A stretch of DNA of 32,921 nt from Phocaeicola sp. (lineage in GTDB: Bacteria > Bacteroidota > Bacteroidia > Bacteroidales > Bacteroidaceae). The translations under genes and the position numbers were made by a program. Numbering within the stretch: position 1 is the stretch's first letter; the number at the start of each line of letters is the position of its first letter. The stretch lies in contig JALEQJ010000065.1 in assembly GCA_022764505.1 (NCBI GenBank), positions 1-32,921 of the forward strand. Direction: 5' to 3'. The notes beneath the pieces were generated by a model that was not told the origin of the DNA, searched no databases, and was given only the letters and a program-made list of their open reading frames with translations. Of the stretch, positions 7,586 through 16,916 are shown piece by piece.

Positions 7586-7626
7586 GTTAATGACTTCCCT
7601 TCTTGGGATTTATTATAATTGGGGAA

Positions 7627-8190
7627 TTATTCTACAGTGAATGTGGTTACTTTGAATGAGTTTTTTTCATTTTCAGTATTGGGATCTCCTAATACGATAC
7701 CATATTCACCAGGTGTGAGATCGTTTATGACAATGTAGTAAGAACTTTCTCCATATTTTTTAGCATTGTAATCTACGCTTGATAGATTGTTTTGTTCCGT
7801 CTTTGATAATGTGCCTGTTTCTGCCAACTGATAACGACGCTCTTTACCTTTTACTTCAAATTTGAGAATGTTGATAAATGAGTTTGGGTCTGTAATATTG
7901 TCTTTTGCTTTTATAATAAGACGTGTTGTAGATCCTCCTTTGGCTTTACTTGTAGACTTCTGTCCGGCAACTGTGAGACGAGATTTGACTTTCCCAATCC
8001 CAACGAGGTACAAACTTGCTCCGGCTTTTGTTTTCACAGTGGCGTTTTCACGAGCTAATAGTACGCCCTCGGAATCGCTTGTGAGAAGAAGTACTTGGTC
8101 TGCAAATTCTGGTTCTTGAACATTTACTTGTGCATTTGCTATGTTGACTGTGCTTAGCACAAACAACACAGTTAAAAGAAGTTTTTTCAT
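7627..8190 (-). CDS. Small exported protein of unknown function
   Basis: 187 residues. A clear signal peptide (MKKLLLTVLFVLSTVNIANA, cut before QVNVQEPEF) sends it to the periplasm or outer membrane; there is no lipobox cysteine. The mature part is about 165 residues. It is rich in short beta-strand-like stretches (VLLLTSDSEGVLLAREN, SYYIVINDLTPGEYGIVLG), and its middle is rich in Lys, Thr and Ser. The segment DLTPGEYGIVLGD looks like the edge of an immunoglobulin-like beta-sandwich; this is inference. I do not recognise the family, though similar short exported proteins are common in Bacteroidales. It stands alone: a terminator follows it, and the secA terminator (8353-8388) lies upstream. 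It lacks a T9SS C-terminal signal that I can recognise. Confidence 0.8.
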   Translation of the reverse strand: MKKLLLTVLFVLSTVNIANAQVNVQEPEFADQVLLLTSDSEGVLLARENATVKTKAGASLYLVGIGKVKSRLTVAGQKSTSKAKGGSTTRLIIKAKDNITDPNSFINILKFEVKGKERRYQLAETGTLSKTEQNNLSSVDYNAKKYGESSYYIVINDLTPGEYGIVLGDPNTENEKNSFKVTTFTVE

Positions 8191-8352
8191 AAGAGTAAAG
8201 GGTTTTATATTTTCTACGAAGATATATAATATGATCCAAACTACATAAAGAAAAATATTTTTTATAAGAGAACAGGAAGTAAGAGAACGTGATTCTTTCC
8301 ACTCGTTACTTTTTAGGTGTAATGCTTTTTAAAGAAAACCAAGTGCCTCAAG

Positions 8353-8388
8353 AAAAAAGGCATATCCCCGATTGGGAATATGCCTTTT
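8353..8388 (-). terminator. Intrinsic terminator after secA
   Basis: AAAAGGCATAT (8355-8365) pairs with ATATGCCTTTT (8378-8388), extended inward by CCC/GGG with one bulged base. On the minus strand the stem runs into TTTTTT. It starts 20 bases after the secA stop. Confidence 0.85.
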
Positions 8389-8407
8389 CTATATGAACAG
8401 AACTAAT

Positions 8408-11400
8408 TTATGCTTTTTTTCCGTGGCAATTCTTGAACTTTAAGCCACTTCCACAAGGGCAAGGATCATTTCTACCTATGTTCATTTCATTTCTATAGGG
8501 TTCTGTTTTCACCTCTCTGGTATCTTGATTGGCTACCGCTCTGTTGTCATTGTGGCGATTTTCTGTATATTGTTGGCGAGGTGCCGGACGCTCTTCCTTG
8601 GCTTCTTGCACTTCTTCCGTTTCCGGTACAGGGATATGCGCTCTGGTCAATACAGATATGGTATTGGTGTTGATTTTATTTACCATATTGGTAAAGAGAT
8701 TCACACTTTCCAATTTGAATATCAGCAACGGATCTTTCTGTTCGTAGCTGGCATTCTGTACCGAACGTTTCAAATCGTCCAACTCACGTAAGTTTTCTTG
8801 CCAACCTTCGTCTATAGTATGTAACAAAATGGCTTTTTCAAAAGATCTTACTACTTCTTTGGATTGTGTTTCGTAAGCCGTTTTGAGGTTTACAGAAACA
8901 TTGTACATACGTTTTCCGTCGGATACCGGAATCATAATATTCTCATAAGCGTGTCCTTGTAACTCGTATACTTGCTGTATTACAGGGTTGGCTATTTGTG
9001 CCATACGATCTGTTCTACGCTTATAGTTTTCCAAAGCAGCTTCAAAAGTTTTGGCTACCAATGTCTCTTTTTTACCATTTAAGAACTCTTCCTCTGTGAA
9101 AGGAGCCTCCATAGCAAGGTTTTTCAAGATAAAGAGTTTGGCATCTTCGTATGTGAGCTCTTCCAAAGCGTTGGCAGCGTTGCTATCCAGCATATTGACG
9201 ATGTCCATACCTATTCGTTCTCCCATTAAAGCGTGGCGACGCTTAGTATAAACAACAGTACGTTGTTTGTTCATTACATCATCGTATTCCAACAAGCGTT
9301 TACGGATACCGAAGTTGTTTTCTTCTACTTTCTTCTGAGCACGTTCTATAGACTTGGAGAGCATACTGTGTTCTATAGGTTCTCCTTCCTCAAAGCCCAT
9401 CTTGTCCATTACTTTCGCAATACGATCCGAAGCAAATAAACGCATCAAATCATCTTCCAATGATACGAAGAACACAGAAGAACCTGGGTCACCTTGGCGT
9501 CCTGCACGTCCGCGTAGCTGTCTGTCTACACGGCGAGACTCGTGTCTTTCCGTACCAATGATAGCCAATCCTCCGGCAGCTTTTACCTCGTCTGTGAGTT
9601 TAATGTCTGTACCACGACCTGCCATATTGGTAGCGATAGTAACTGCACCTTTTTGACCTGCCATAGCTACCACATTGGCTTCTTTTTGGTGAAGTTTCGC
9701 ATTCAGTACGTTGTGAGGTATTTTGCGCATTTGTAGCATTTTACTCAGCGTTTCCGAGATTTCTACAGAAGTAGTACCCACCAATACAGGTCTACCTTTC
9801 TCTACCATCGCAACTATTTCATCTATGACCGCCTTGTACTTTTCACGTTTGGTTTTGTAGACACGATCATTCATATCTATACGCGCAATCGGTCTATTGG
9901 TAGGAATCACTACCACATCAAGTTTATAGATATCCCAGAACTCACCGGCTTCTGTTTCTGCCGTACCCGTCATACCGGACAGTTTATGATACATACGGAA
10001 ATAGTTCTGTAAAGTAATGGTAGCGAATGTTTGTGTTGCCGCTTCTACTTTTACACCTTCTTTTGCTTCTACAGCTTGGTGTAGCCCATCGCTCCATCTA
10101 CGACCGTCCATAATACGTCCTGTCTGCTCATCTACGATCATCACCTTTCCTTCCAAGACAACGTAGTCTGTATCTTTCTCAAACATAGTGTAAGCCTTGA
10201 GAAGCTGGTTGATGGTGTGGACTCTTTCGGACTTTATGGCATAATTATTGATAATAGCGTCTTTTCGCTCTATTTTTTCTTCATCTGTCAAGCCCAATGT
10301 TTCCAAAGCAGAGAGTTCTGCAGCGATATCCGGTAGTACAAAGAGGGTAGGATCTTCCGAGTTTCCTGTGATGTATTCTATACCTTTATCTGTCAGTTCT
10401 ACGCTCTTATGCTTTTCGTCTATCACAAAATACAGCGGTTCTACAGCTTCTGGCATACGCTTGTTATTTTGCTCCATATAGATCTCTTCCGTTTTGAGCA
10501 TACCGGCTTTGATACCTTGCTCACTCAAGAATTTGATCAAAGGCTTATTCTTGGGCAATGCCTTATGACTGCGGAACAGGCTCAAGAAACCTTCTTCTAC
10601 TTCTGCCTTATTTTCAGAAGCGATCATACGTTTTGCATCTGCCAAGTATTGTGTAGCAAGTTTTCTCTGTACTTCTACGAGCTGTTCTACTTTTGGACGT
10701 AGTTGTTCAAATAGCTGTTCTTCTCCCTTAGGCACAGGACCCGAGATTATAAGAGGTGTACGTGCATCGTCTATCAGGACTGAGTCTACTTCGTCCACTA
10801 TGGCATAGTTGTGTTTGCGTTGTACCAGTTCTTTAGGACTGTGTGCCATATTATCACGCAAGTAGTCAAAACCAAATTCGTTGTTGGTTCCGAACGTAAT
10901 ATCTGCTAAATAAGCATTTCTACGTGCATCGGAATTAGGCTGATGCTTGTCTATGCAATCTACTTTCAGTCCATGGAACATATAGAGAGGTCCCATCCAT
11001 TCGGAGTCACGTTTTGCCAAGTAATCATTCACTGTAACTACGTGTACACCATTTCCTGTCAGCGCATTGAGGAATACGGGGAGTGTAGCAACCAATGTTT
11101 TTCCTTCCCCGGTAGCCATTTCTGCAATTTTTCCTTGGTGCAAGACTACACCACCGAACAATTGCACATCATAGTGTATCATATTCCAAATGGTTTCGTT
11201 TCCTCCTGCTACCCAAGAATTTTTCCAAATGGCTTTATCTCCTTCTATACGTACAAAATCTTTGCCTTGTCCGGCTAAGTCCATATCAAAAGGAGAGGCA
11301 GTTACTATTACTTCTCCGTTTTCAGCAAATCTTCTGGCTGTTTCTTTTACGATGGAGAAAGCTATCGGAAGAATTTCATTCAAAACTTCCTCGTATTTCT

Positions 11401-11689
11401 CCAAAATATCTTTTTCAAGCCTATCTATTTGGACAAAGATAGCTTCACGCTTTTCTATTTGTGTTTCTTCTATGAGTGCTTTTAATTCTGCTATTTTCTC
11501 TTCTTCTGCCACTGCAGAAGCCTTGATTTTTTTTCTTAACTCAAGGGTTTTAGCACGTAGCTCATCATTGCTGAGCTTTTCTATTTCGGTGTAAGTCTTT
11601 TTGATTTTCTCCACCCATGGTTGGATTTCTTTTCTATCGCGAGATGCCTTGTTCCCGAATAGCTTACTGATAAATTCGTTGAATCCCAT
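8408..11689 (-). CDS. secA: Preprotein translocase ATPase SecA
   Basis: 1093 residues, the long form typical of Bacteroidales. SecA is the motor that pushes unfolded preproteins through SecYEG. Visible are Walker A in [17 protein letters not shown] (GEGKT at 194-198), Walker B region [16 protein letters not shown] (Asp299), and the second helicase half with [16 protein letters not shown] and [17 protein letters not shown] long insert of roughly 320-450 lies between the first helicase motifs and the GMTGTAETE stretch. The C-terminus has the zinc-binding SEC-C motif [13 protein letters not shown] (Cys1077, Cys1079, Cys1088, His1089), which binds SecB or ribosomes in other bacteria. It is a single-gene unit with its own -7 box upstream and a strong terminator downstream. 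Confidence 0.98.
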   Translation of the reverse strand: MGFNEFISKLFGNKASRDRKEIQPWVEKIKKTYTEIEKLSNDELRAKTLELRKKIKASAVAEEEKIAELKALIEETQIEKREAIFVQIDRLEKDILEKYEEVLNEILPIAFSIVKETARRFAENGEVIVTASPFDMDLAGQGKDFVRIEGDKAIWKNSWVAGGNETIWNMIHYDVQLFGGVVLHQGKIAEMATGEGKTLVATLPVFLNALTGNGVHVVTVNDYLAKRDSEWMGPLYMFHGLKVDCIDKHQPNSDARRNAYLADITFGTNNEFGFDYLRDNMAHSPKELVQRKHNYAIVDEVDSVLIDDARTPLIISGPVPKGEEQLFEQLRPKVEQLVEVQRKLATQYLADAKRMIASENKAEVEEGFLSLFRSHKALPKNKPLIKFLSEQGIKAGMLKTEEIYMEQNNKRMPEAVEPLYFVIDEKHKSVELTDKGIEYITGNSEDPTLFVLPDIAAELSALETLGLTDEEKIERKDAIINNYAIKSERVHTINQLLKAYTMFEKDTDYVVLEGKVMIVDEQTGRIMDGRRWSDGLHQAVEAKEGVKVEAATQTFATITLQNYFRMYHKLSGMTGTAETEAGEFWDIYKLDVVVIPTNRPIARIDMNDRVYKTKREKYKAVIDEIVAMVEKGRPVLVGTTSVEISETLSKMLQMRKIPHNVLNAKLHQKEANVVAMAGQKGAVTIATNMAGRGTDIKLTDEVKAAGGLAIIGTERHESRRVDRQLRGRAGRQGDPGSSVFFVSLEDDLMRLFASDRIAKVMDKMGFEEGEPIEHSMLSKSIERAQKKVEENNFGIRKRLLEYDDVMNKQRTVVYTKRRHALMGERIGMDIVNMLDSNAANALEELTYEDAKLFILKNLAMEAPFTEEEFLNGKKETLVAKTFEAALENYKRRTDRMAQIANPVIQQVYELQGHAYENIMIPVSDGKRMYNVSVNLKTAYETQSKEVVRSFEKAILLHTIDEGWQENLRELDDLKRSVQNASYEQKDPLLIFKLESVNLFTNMVNKINTNTISVLTRAHIPVPETEEVQEAKEERPAPRQQYTENRHNDNRAVANQDTREVKTEPYRNEMNIGRNDPCPCGSGLKFKNCHGKKA

Positions 11690-11730
11690 TATTATATTGC
11701 TTTCTTTATTTTCAGATTTGTTTTATAGCA

Positions 11731-11738
11731 CAAAGATA
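11731..11738 (-). promoter_or_regulatory. Probable -7 box of secA
   Basis: TATCTTTG on the minus strand (11738-11731), 42 bases before the secA ATG. No TTG stands at the expected -33 position, so only the downstream element is convincing. Confidence 0.5.
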
Positions 11739-11778
11739 AGTCTTTCAGTGCTACCTTTATTATAATGTAGAGAGAATA

Positions 11779-13362
11779 TCATCTCATCACTTCCCACAAA
11801 GGAGAAGTCATAGCCGCATTGGGTGAGCGGATACGCAATATCCCTGCTAATGTCGGTGCTATAGTAGAAATGGAAACCGGTGTATAGATAACAGATGGCT
11901 TTACTCCATTGCCAAAAAAGAATACCGGTACGGATAGCGTACCGTAATAGGCTGTATAAGTGTATTGGTCATATTCATTGAAGAGAGACCAACCTGGCTG
12001 TAAGGCTATCTGTATATCTCCGGACCGCTGTGGGTGAAAATTATTTCGGGCATTTTCTATGTGTGGAAACCACACTCCTCGTCTTAGATCTGCAGAAGAA
12101 TATACGGCTTGTACACCACTCATAGAAAGAATGAAATGAGAAATTTCTTCTTGCAGTCTATTGAAGGCAAGTCCTTTCTTTTCTATAACTGGGCGATTTA
12201 GAAACAACTCATTTCTATAGCTGGCTTCTATGTATTCTCCTTCGCCATGAGTGGCTACAAGATACATATTTAGCAGGGCAACACAGCGTTGCATATGAAA
12301 CTCACCTGCCGGTATCTTCTGGTTTGTTCTTGGCGCTTCAAAGACATGTTTGCTTGGTGTGCCTGTAAGTAGAAACAGGGTGTTTTGCAGACCTACTTTT
12401 TTATCTATGAGGTCTATCAATTCTCCCAAAGACTTGTCTACACGCACATATGCATCTTGTATTTCCAAAGTAGTAGAAGCACTTTCTTTTCCGCTCAATG
12501 TACCTGCATAATAAGATAATGTAATCATATCCGGCACATTGTCTTTTCCTACTTCTGTATGCTCTAATAGATACTCAAATAGTCTGTTTACCTCATCGTT
12601 TACGAGAGGTGTTTCTTTGAAACGCTTGTATTGTTCTGACTTATAATCCGAGAATGTGTACTGAAAATCGGATTGCGAAGAGGGGAGTGGTAAATGCTGA
12701 TAGTCTGTAGTGGGGAGAGAAGGATACCACGTACGTCCTTTTATGCGTAAATCTAATGCTTGTGTGTCATTATACTTGGAAAGCCAATAAGGAAAAGAGC
12801 CATAATAGGTAGAGCCACTCCACTTTCCTGTTTCATCATTCAGCCAGAAAGCACCATCTGCTATGTGTCCTGCGGAGAAAACAGCGACTTCCCGAGAAGG
12901 AGATATAGAATAGACCAACCCTTTTCCTGATGTAGCTTGTTTAAGTTCGTCTGTAACAGAAGATGCCAATAGATTTTGTGGCGAAGTACTTTCTGAAGTG
13001 AAGTAACCTATGAAAGAGCGGTCATCTGTTGCTTTTATAGGGCGTAGTGTCTTTCTATCTAACCATTGAGAGCCTACAATTCCGTGTACAGACGGAACTG
13101 TTCCTGTATAAATGGTAGAAATGGAAGATGCTATGTCCGTAGGTATATAGGGATATTCTGTAGAGAGATAGATTCGTGCTTCTTTCTGTAATCGCTTAAA
13201 ACCTTTTGTACCATACAAGGAAGAAAAAGCTTCTATGTATTCGTTACGGAGCTGATCTATAGTTACACCCACTATTAGTTTGGGGATACCTACAGGAACC
13301 TCTGCTTTTAAGCCGGCCATAACAATAGCGGCTATCAACGATGTTATCAGACGTTCTTTCAT
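11779..13362 (-). CDS. Alkaline-phosphatase-fold protein, probably catalytically dead
   Basis: 527 residues with an N-terminal signal peptide (about 1-20). The fold is that of the alkaline phosphatase/nucleotide pyrophosphatase superfamily, PafA-like: GVTIDQLRNEY holds the first metal Asp (Asp36), followed by STIYTGTVPSVHGIVGSQW, GHIADGAFWLND, and a C-terminal VPVFFFGNGVKPSVIYTPVSISTIAPTLA. Most other metal ligands of PafA are replaced. The DxxGH-type motif reads SYYAGTLSG (Tyr284, Thr288). The LTADHG motif reads LTGTPS (Thr335, Pro336). The late histidine is replaced in the YTYTAYYG stretch, and the nucleophile site carries Ser82 after Ile81. So the fold is kept but hydrolysis is doubtful. 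It overlaps the DUF4105 gene by 4 bases (ATGA), so the two are coupled and probably act together at the cell envelope. Confidence 0.85.
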   Translation of the reverse strand: MKERLITSLIAAIVMAGLKAEVPVGIPKLIVGVTIDQLRNEYIEAFSSLYGTKGFKRLQKEARIYLSTEYPYIPTDIASSISTIYTGTVPSVHGIVGSQWLDRKTLRPIKATDDRSFIGYFTSESTSPQNLLASSVTDELKQATSGKGLVYSISPSREVAVFSAGHIADGAFWLNDETGKWSGSTYYGSFPYWLSKYNDTQALDLRIKGRTWYPSLPTTDYQHLPLPSSQSDFQYTFSDYKSEQYKRFKETPLVNDEVNRLFEYLLEHTEVGKDNVPDMITLSYYAGTLSGKESASTTLEIQDAYVRVDKSLGELIDLIDKKVGLQNTLFLLTGTPSKHVFEAPRTNQKIPAGEFHMQRCVALLNMYLVATHGEGEYIEASYRNELFLNRPVIEKKGLAFNRLQEEISHFILSMSGVQAVYSSADLRRGVWFPHIENARNNFHPQRSGDIQIALQPGWSLFNEYDQYTYTAYYGTLSVPVFFFGNGVKPSVIYTPVSISTIAPTLAGILRIRSPNAAMTSPLWEVMR

Positions 13363-14525
13363 TCTCTATATACAGCTAAATGACTCACTGAATTTACCCA
13401 AAAGCTAAGCACCAGTGGAAGTACGGCTAAATTGAAGTGTTGTGGGACAAAAAAATAGCCAAAGAGACACATAGTCAGCCACAATGTATTGGCAATAAAA
13501 TAACGCTTTCTACCAAGAGGTGTTGATAAGAAATGTATCCAAAATACAAATAATAAAGGTATGGGATTGAATACACAAATCAGCCAATTGGTTCCTACAG
13601 TAGGGTGAATAGAAAAAAAGAATAGAAATGCTATGATACACCCCATAATCCCTTGTATGCCATATAGCACAAAGTCATAGAATTTTAATATGGTTTTCTT
13701 TTTCCATTGATACCATGCAATGAACAGATTCAATAGGAAGAAGAGGGACATACAGAGTAATGGTGTGAAAAACGGAGCTTTGTGTGCCCGATCTTCTACA
13801 TCTATTAGTAATTTTTCGGATAATAACAGAGGGCGTGTATCACCTTTTGTAGAGATAATATATGCCGTCTGAAATGCCTGTTTTGTATGAAAAGGGGCAA
13901 ACATTTGTAATCTGCTGTTGATTCGTTTATCAGCAGTTTCGCCTAAGCAGAAATCTATGCCGAATTTTTCCCAAGGGTAAGTTTCAAGATGTTTATGTAC
14001 TATCTTCCGAAAGCTTGTTTTTGCACCTCTATCCGGATAGATGACTTGCCCGGAGATAATACTTTCTATCGCATCACGAGCTCTGGTAGTACAGTTGTCG
14101 TAGAAATAGTTATAGCGATAGGTGGATTGTGTAGGTTCTGCATTGTGTAGCAAGAAATACAATAACCTGAGTTTTTCCTCCGATGTGAGGTTTAATTCTT
14201 GTGTATAGACTTTCGTACCGCGGCCTCTATATTCCTGTTCAAAATGTGCATAAGGCACTACACCTAATTCATAGTCTGTTTCTCCTTTGACAAACCGATA
14301 TAAGAAATTCGGGGCATCAAAACTGAACATACCATAATTAAAGACTAAATCTTCTCCTGTGGAGTAGTTTTCGTAACGTATGGCTGTATGACCAAATAGT
14401 TCATAAACTTCTACGCCCGGTGCACAAGTTAGCAAAGAAAAACGCAGACTGTCTTTCTCTTGTGCCCACATTATTTGGAGGGAGAGTAATAGCCCAAGTA
14501 TATATAGAAAAATAAATTTCTTCAT
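13359..14525 (-). CDS. DUF4105 (Lnb N-terminal periplasmic domain) membrane protein
   Basis: 388 residues. A signal peptide (1-21, ending MWAQ) leads a periplasmic domain of about 22-240. Its motifs LLTCAPGVEVYELFGHTAIR (His46) and YDNCTTRARDAIES (Cys145) are the histidine and cysteine expected of a papain/NlpC-P60-like fold in this family. The C-terminal part (about 255-388) has roughly five hydrophobic helices, so the protein is anchored in the inner membrane with the domain outside. Function is not established; a thiol hydrolase or transferase acting on lipid, peptide or cell-wall substrates is an inference from the Cys/His pair. First gene of a two-gene unit with the degenerate phosphatase-fold protein, read from a good promoter just upstream. 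Confidence 0.85.
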   Translation of the reverse strand: MKKFIFLYILGLLLSLQIMWAQEKDSLRFSLLTCAPGVEVYELFGHTAIRYENYSTGEDLVFNYGMFSFDAPNFLYRFVKGETDYELGVVPYAHFEQEYRGRGTKVYTQELNLTSEEKLRLLYFLLHNAEPTQSTYRYNYFYDNCTTRARDAIESIISGQVIYPDRGAKTSFRKIVHKHLETYPWEKFGIDFCLGETADKRINSRLQMFAPFHTKQAFQTAYIISTKGDTRPLLLSEKLLIDVEDRAHKAPFFTPLLCMSLFFLLNLFIAWYQWKKKTILKFYDFVLYGIQGIMGCIIAFLFFFSIHPTVGTNWLICVFNPIPLLFVFWIHFLSTPLGRKRYFIANTLWLTMCLFGYFFVPQHFNLAVLPLVLSFWVNSVSHLAVYRE

Positions 14526-14542
14526 GTAATTTTATTCTGTCG

Positions 14543-14572
14543 CAAAAATAAGTCTTCTGCACGACCTTACAA
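14543..14572 (-). promoter_or_regulatory. Promoter of the DUF4105 gene pair
   Basis: On the minus strand, TTG (14572-14570), 19 bases, then TATTTTTG (14550-14543). Transcription would begin about 10 bases before the ATG at 14525. Confidence 0.6.
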
Positions 14573-14607
14573 AAAGATGCTACTTGATAATACTCTATAA
14601 AAATAAA

Positions 14608-14633
14608 AAAGAGTCTTCCTAAGAAGACTCTTT
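14608..14633 (-). terminator. Intrinsic terminator after the OmpA-family porin
   Basis: AAAGAGTCTTC and GAAGACTCTTT pair over 11 bp around a CTAA loop. On the minus strand the stem continues into TTTTTTATTTTTAT. It lies 30 bases after the porin stop codon. Confidence 0.88.
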
Positions 14634-14662
14634 CTATTCGTTAGTATAAAATATGCTCTATA

Positions 14663-15799
14663 TTATTTTGTAACTGTAGAGATACTTACGCGGTTCCAAC
14701 TTGGTTCTGAGAAGATGTTACCTACACCTTCGCCTGAAGTAGAAATTCTGTCAGCAGAGATTTTGTACTTCTTAACCAATACGTTCTTTACAGATTCTGC
14801 ACGTCTCAAAGAAAGACGGTCGTTGAATCTCTTGCTACCTTCTGGAGAAGTGTAACCCTTGATTACAACTTTTGCGTTAGAGTTGTTCTTCAAGTAAGTA
14901 GCAACGCGTTCTATTTGTACCATTTGTGTTCTGTCTACTACAGCTGAACCTTGACGGTAAGCAACGATAGCTTCTACAGCATCACCTTCTACTTTTGTTA
15001 CTTGAACTGGTTTGTTACGGCATTCTTCCAATTCTCTACGCAATTGTGCGATAGTAGCTGCATTTCCGCTCAATGCGCTTTCCTTAGAAGCAACTTCTGC
15101 TCTCAAACCGTTGATATCTGAGTTCAAACGATCGATTTCAGCTTGGTCGTATTCTCTTACGTAGCTCATATAACGAAGACCGTTGCTACCTTTGAAGTGG
15201 TAAGAAAGACCCGCCAACAATTGAAGGTGTGAGTTGTGAAGGTTCAATTTAGAAGTTTCAGCAGGGTAGTTCAAACGTGAAGCCAAGCCCCAAACGATAG
15301 CTGGTTTCAAGCTGAAAGTCCAAGCGCGTGAAGCACCAAGGTTGAAGTTCAAGTTAAGACCTGCACGTGCATTCAAACCGTGACCGTTACCGATTGAGTT
15401 CTTTGTAATGTCTCTGTTGAACCAAGTATAACCGATACCACCGGCAGCTTCTATTTCAAATACACGTGGTTTACCTGGGTATCCACCGAACAAGTTGTTC
15501 AAGTTTACACGGTTGATAAGAGTTGCGTTGATTTCATCAACTACTTGAGCTGCACCGGTTGTATTGAAACCAGCCAAGCCTTCTACTGTCAAACCAAATA
15601 CTGGAGTGAATTGCTTGCCAAGTTCGATACCTGCAAGACCACGGAATTTTTTATCGTGTCCTACTGATTTGTCTGATTTTACACCACCAGTCACACCGAA
15701 TGACCAGTCATCCCAAAATTTAGCACCAGAAAGTGCTGTTTGTGCGCTTGCGCTCACAGTTGCTGCCAAAAGAGCAGCTGCTAAAAAACCTTTTTTCAT
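14663..15799 (-). CDS. OmpA-family outer membrane porin/anchor protein
   Basis: 378 residues. The signal peptide MKKGFLAAALLAATVSASAQ is followed by an N-terminal beta-barrel (about 21-220) with alternating aromatic strands such as WDDWSFGVTGG and LQLLAGLSYHF. A short coiled coil (about 225-262) comes next. The C-terminal OmpA domain (about 270-378) contains VVIKGYTSPEGSKRFNDRLS and RRAESVKNVLV, the peptidoglycan-binding face. Length and architecture match the Omp40/41 (Pgm6/7) proteins of Porphyromonas gingivalis, which form heterotrimers linking outer membrane to cell wall. There two paralogues sit in tandem; here I see only one. It lies 46 bases after DUF5606 with no separate promoter seen, and ends at a strong terminator. 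Codon choice looks like that of an abundant protein. Confidence 0.93.
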   Translation of the reverse strand: MKKGFLAAALLAATVSASAQTALSGAKFWDDWSFGVTGGVKSDKSVGHDKKFRGLAGIELGKQFTPVFGLTVEGLAGFNTTGAAQVVDEINATLINRVNLNNLFGGYPGKPRVFEIEAAGGIGYTWFNRDITKNSIGNGHGLNARAGLNLNFNLGASRAWTFSLKPAIVWGLASRLNYPAETSKLNLHNSHLQLLAGLSYHFKGSNGLRYMSYVREYDQAEIDRLNSDINGLRAEVASKESALSGNAATIAQLRRELEECRNKPVQVTKVEGDAVEAIVAYRQGSAVVDRTQMVQIERVATYLKNNSNAKVVIKGYTSPEGSKRFNDRLSLRRAESVKNVLVKKYKISADRISTSGEGVGNIFSEPSWNRVSISTVTK

Positions 15800-15845
15800 A
15801 ATTCCAATTTTAATTATAGTTATAGCTACTATTTTCTATTTTACT

Positions 15846-16253
15846 TTAATCTTGTTTTTTAAATTCCAACAATACACCGCTATCGGATAGTATATTGTAC
15901 CATTGTACCAATTTCTTTATGTCAGAAAGACGTACACGTTCTTTGTCGTATTCCGGTAAAACTTCTTCCATAAATGAAGAAAAAACAGATGCTTCTCCTT
16001 TCTTTATATCCAAAGTAAGTCTTTCTCCGTGGTATCGTTCTTTTATAGCTATCAATACATCTTCAAGAGGTACTTCTTCATTATTTGTATAAATAGCAAT
16101 ATCTCCTAAACTTACAACTCGTTCAGTAGGATATATTGGGGTTCGTTTCTTTTCATCTGTCAAGGCTTCTGCTATCAGAAGGCTTTTTGTTTGAGAAATA
16201 AGCCGATACAAACCCGGCTTTCCCGATACGGATAGTATTGTTTTTAATATCAT
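15846..16253 (-). CDS. DUF5606 family protein
   Basis: 135 residues. The sequence TILSVSGKPGLYRLISQTKS at the N-terminus, VVSLGDIAIYTNNEEVPLEDVL in the middle and LPEYDKERVRLSDIKKLVQWYN near the C-terminus are the conserved blocks of DUF5606, a Bacteroidetes-specific cytosolic family. The first block may form a small SH3-like barrel and the last a helical part; that is inference. Function is unknown. It lies 42 bases after coaE, the same neighbourhood as in other Bacteroidales as I recall. A promoter in the 3' end of coaE could express it together with the porin. Confidence 0.88.
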   Translation of the reverse strand: MILKTILSVSGKPGLYRLISQTKSLLIAEALTDEKKRTPIYPTERVVSLGDIAIYTNNEEVPLEDVLIAIKERYHGERLTLDIKKGEASVFSSFMEEVLPEYDKERVRLSDIKKLVQWYNILSDSGVLLEFKKQD

Positions 16254-16275
16254 CGTTTCTAATCGAAATATGTTG

Positions 16276-16306
16276 CAAATATACGTGTCTGTTATTTATT
16301 GCACAA
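16276..16306 (-). promoter_or_regulatory. Promoter of DUF5606 and probably the OmpA-family porin
   Basis: On the minus strand, TTG (16306-16304), exactly 20 bases, then TATATTTG (16283-16276). The -33 box lies inside the last codons of coaE. No promoter was seen in the 46 bases between DUF5606 and the porin, so this one may serve both. Confidence 0.65.
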
Positions 16307-16916
16307 ATTTTTCTAAAGAAAAACGTTCGTAAAGCGTCGTTAATAGGGTTTTGAGTTTGCTCAATAGGGATTTCCCCTCTTCGTTGGTGATAATATAGTC
16401 CACTTTAGCAGTTAGGTTATCTTCCGATAACTGTCTGCGAAGTCGTTCTTTTACTTGTTCTGCACTTACTCCATCTCTTTTCATCACTCGCTGTATGCGT
16501 GTCTCTTCGGAAGCCGTGATGCCTACAGACACATCTACAAACTTATCAAAGCCGGACTCAAATAAAATGGCAGTCTCCATTCCTATAATAGGTACGTCTA
16601 TAAACTCTTTTTTCCATTCTAAGAATACACGATAAACCGCAGGGTGTACTATACCATTTATAATAGTAGCGTTTTTTTCGTTCTGAAAAAGAAATGAGGC
16701 GATATGTGTTTTATTCAGTTCTCCTGTAGGAAGATAAGCTTCTTCTCCCAATACGTCGATGAGTTGCTGTTTTACCTCATAATCTGAAGTCATCACTTTC
16801 TTGGCAGCGTTGTCTGTATCTAAAATGGGAACTCCTAATTCTCTAAGAACAGCCGCCGCATAAGATTTGCCACTTCCGATTCCTCCTGTCAATCCTATTA
16901 CAATTTGTTTATTCAC
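16296..16916 (-). CDS. coaE: Dephospho-CoA kinase
   Basis: 206 residues, the usual CoaE length. It phosphorylates the 3'-hydroxyl of the ribose in dephospho-CoA, the last step of coenzyme A synthesis, in the cytosol. The P-loop GLTGGIGSGKS is at 8-18. VPILDTDNAAKKV carries the acidic substrate-binding residue, and METAILFESGFDKFVD and RVMKRDGVSAEQVKERLRRQ are the family's lid and CoA-site blocks. The start overlaps the end of the YbbR gene by 8 bases, so the two are probably translationally coupled. The order nusB-yajC-ybbR-coaE is conserved in Bacteroidales. Confidence 0.96.
   Translation of the reverse strand: MNKQIVIGLTGGIGSGKSYAAAVLRELGVPILDTDNAAKKVMTSDYEVKQQLIDVLGEEAYLPTGELNKTHIASFLFQNEKNATIINGIVHPAVYRVFLEWKKEFIDVPIIGMETAILFESGFDKFVDVSVGITASEETRIQRVMKRDGVSAEQVKERLRRQLSEDNLTAKVDYIITNEEGKSLLSKLKTLLTTLYERFSLEKFVQ

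Larger units (their letters stand above)
7157..7626. other. 470-base intergenic region upstream of the cas operon
   Basis: No gene seen. From left to right it holds the likely cas operon -7 box (7183-7190), an AT-rich stretch, a cluster of three imperfect hairpin repeats (7361-7452) and a compound double hairpin (7538-7585) below the neighbouring exported-protein gene. These are listed separately. No CRISPR repeat fragment or tracrRNA-like anti-repeat was found, as expected for Cas12a. Confidence 0.6.

Noticed and set aside
7157-7626. Search for a tracrRNA or degenerate anti-repeat near cas12a
   Set aside because: No stretch matches the repeat in either orientation, and Cas12a systems do not need one.
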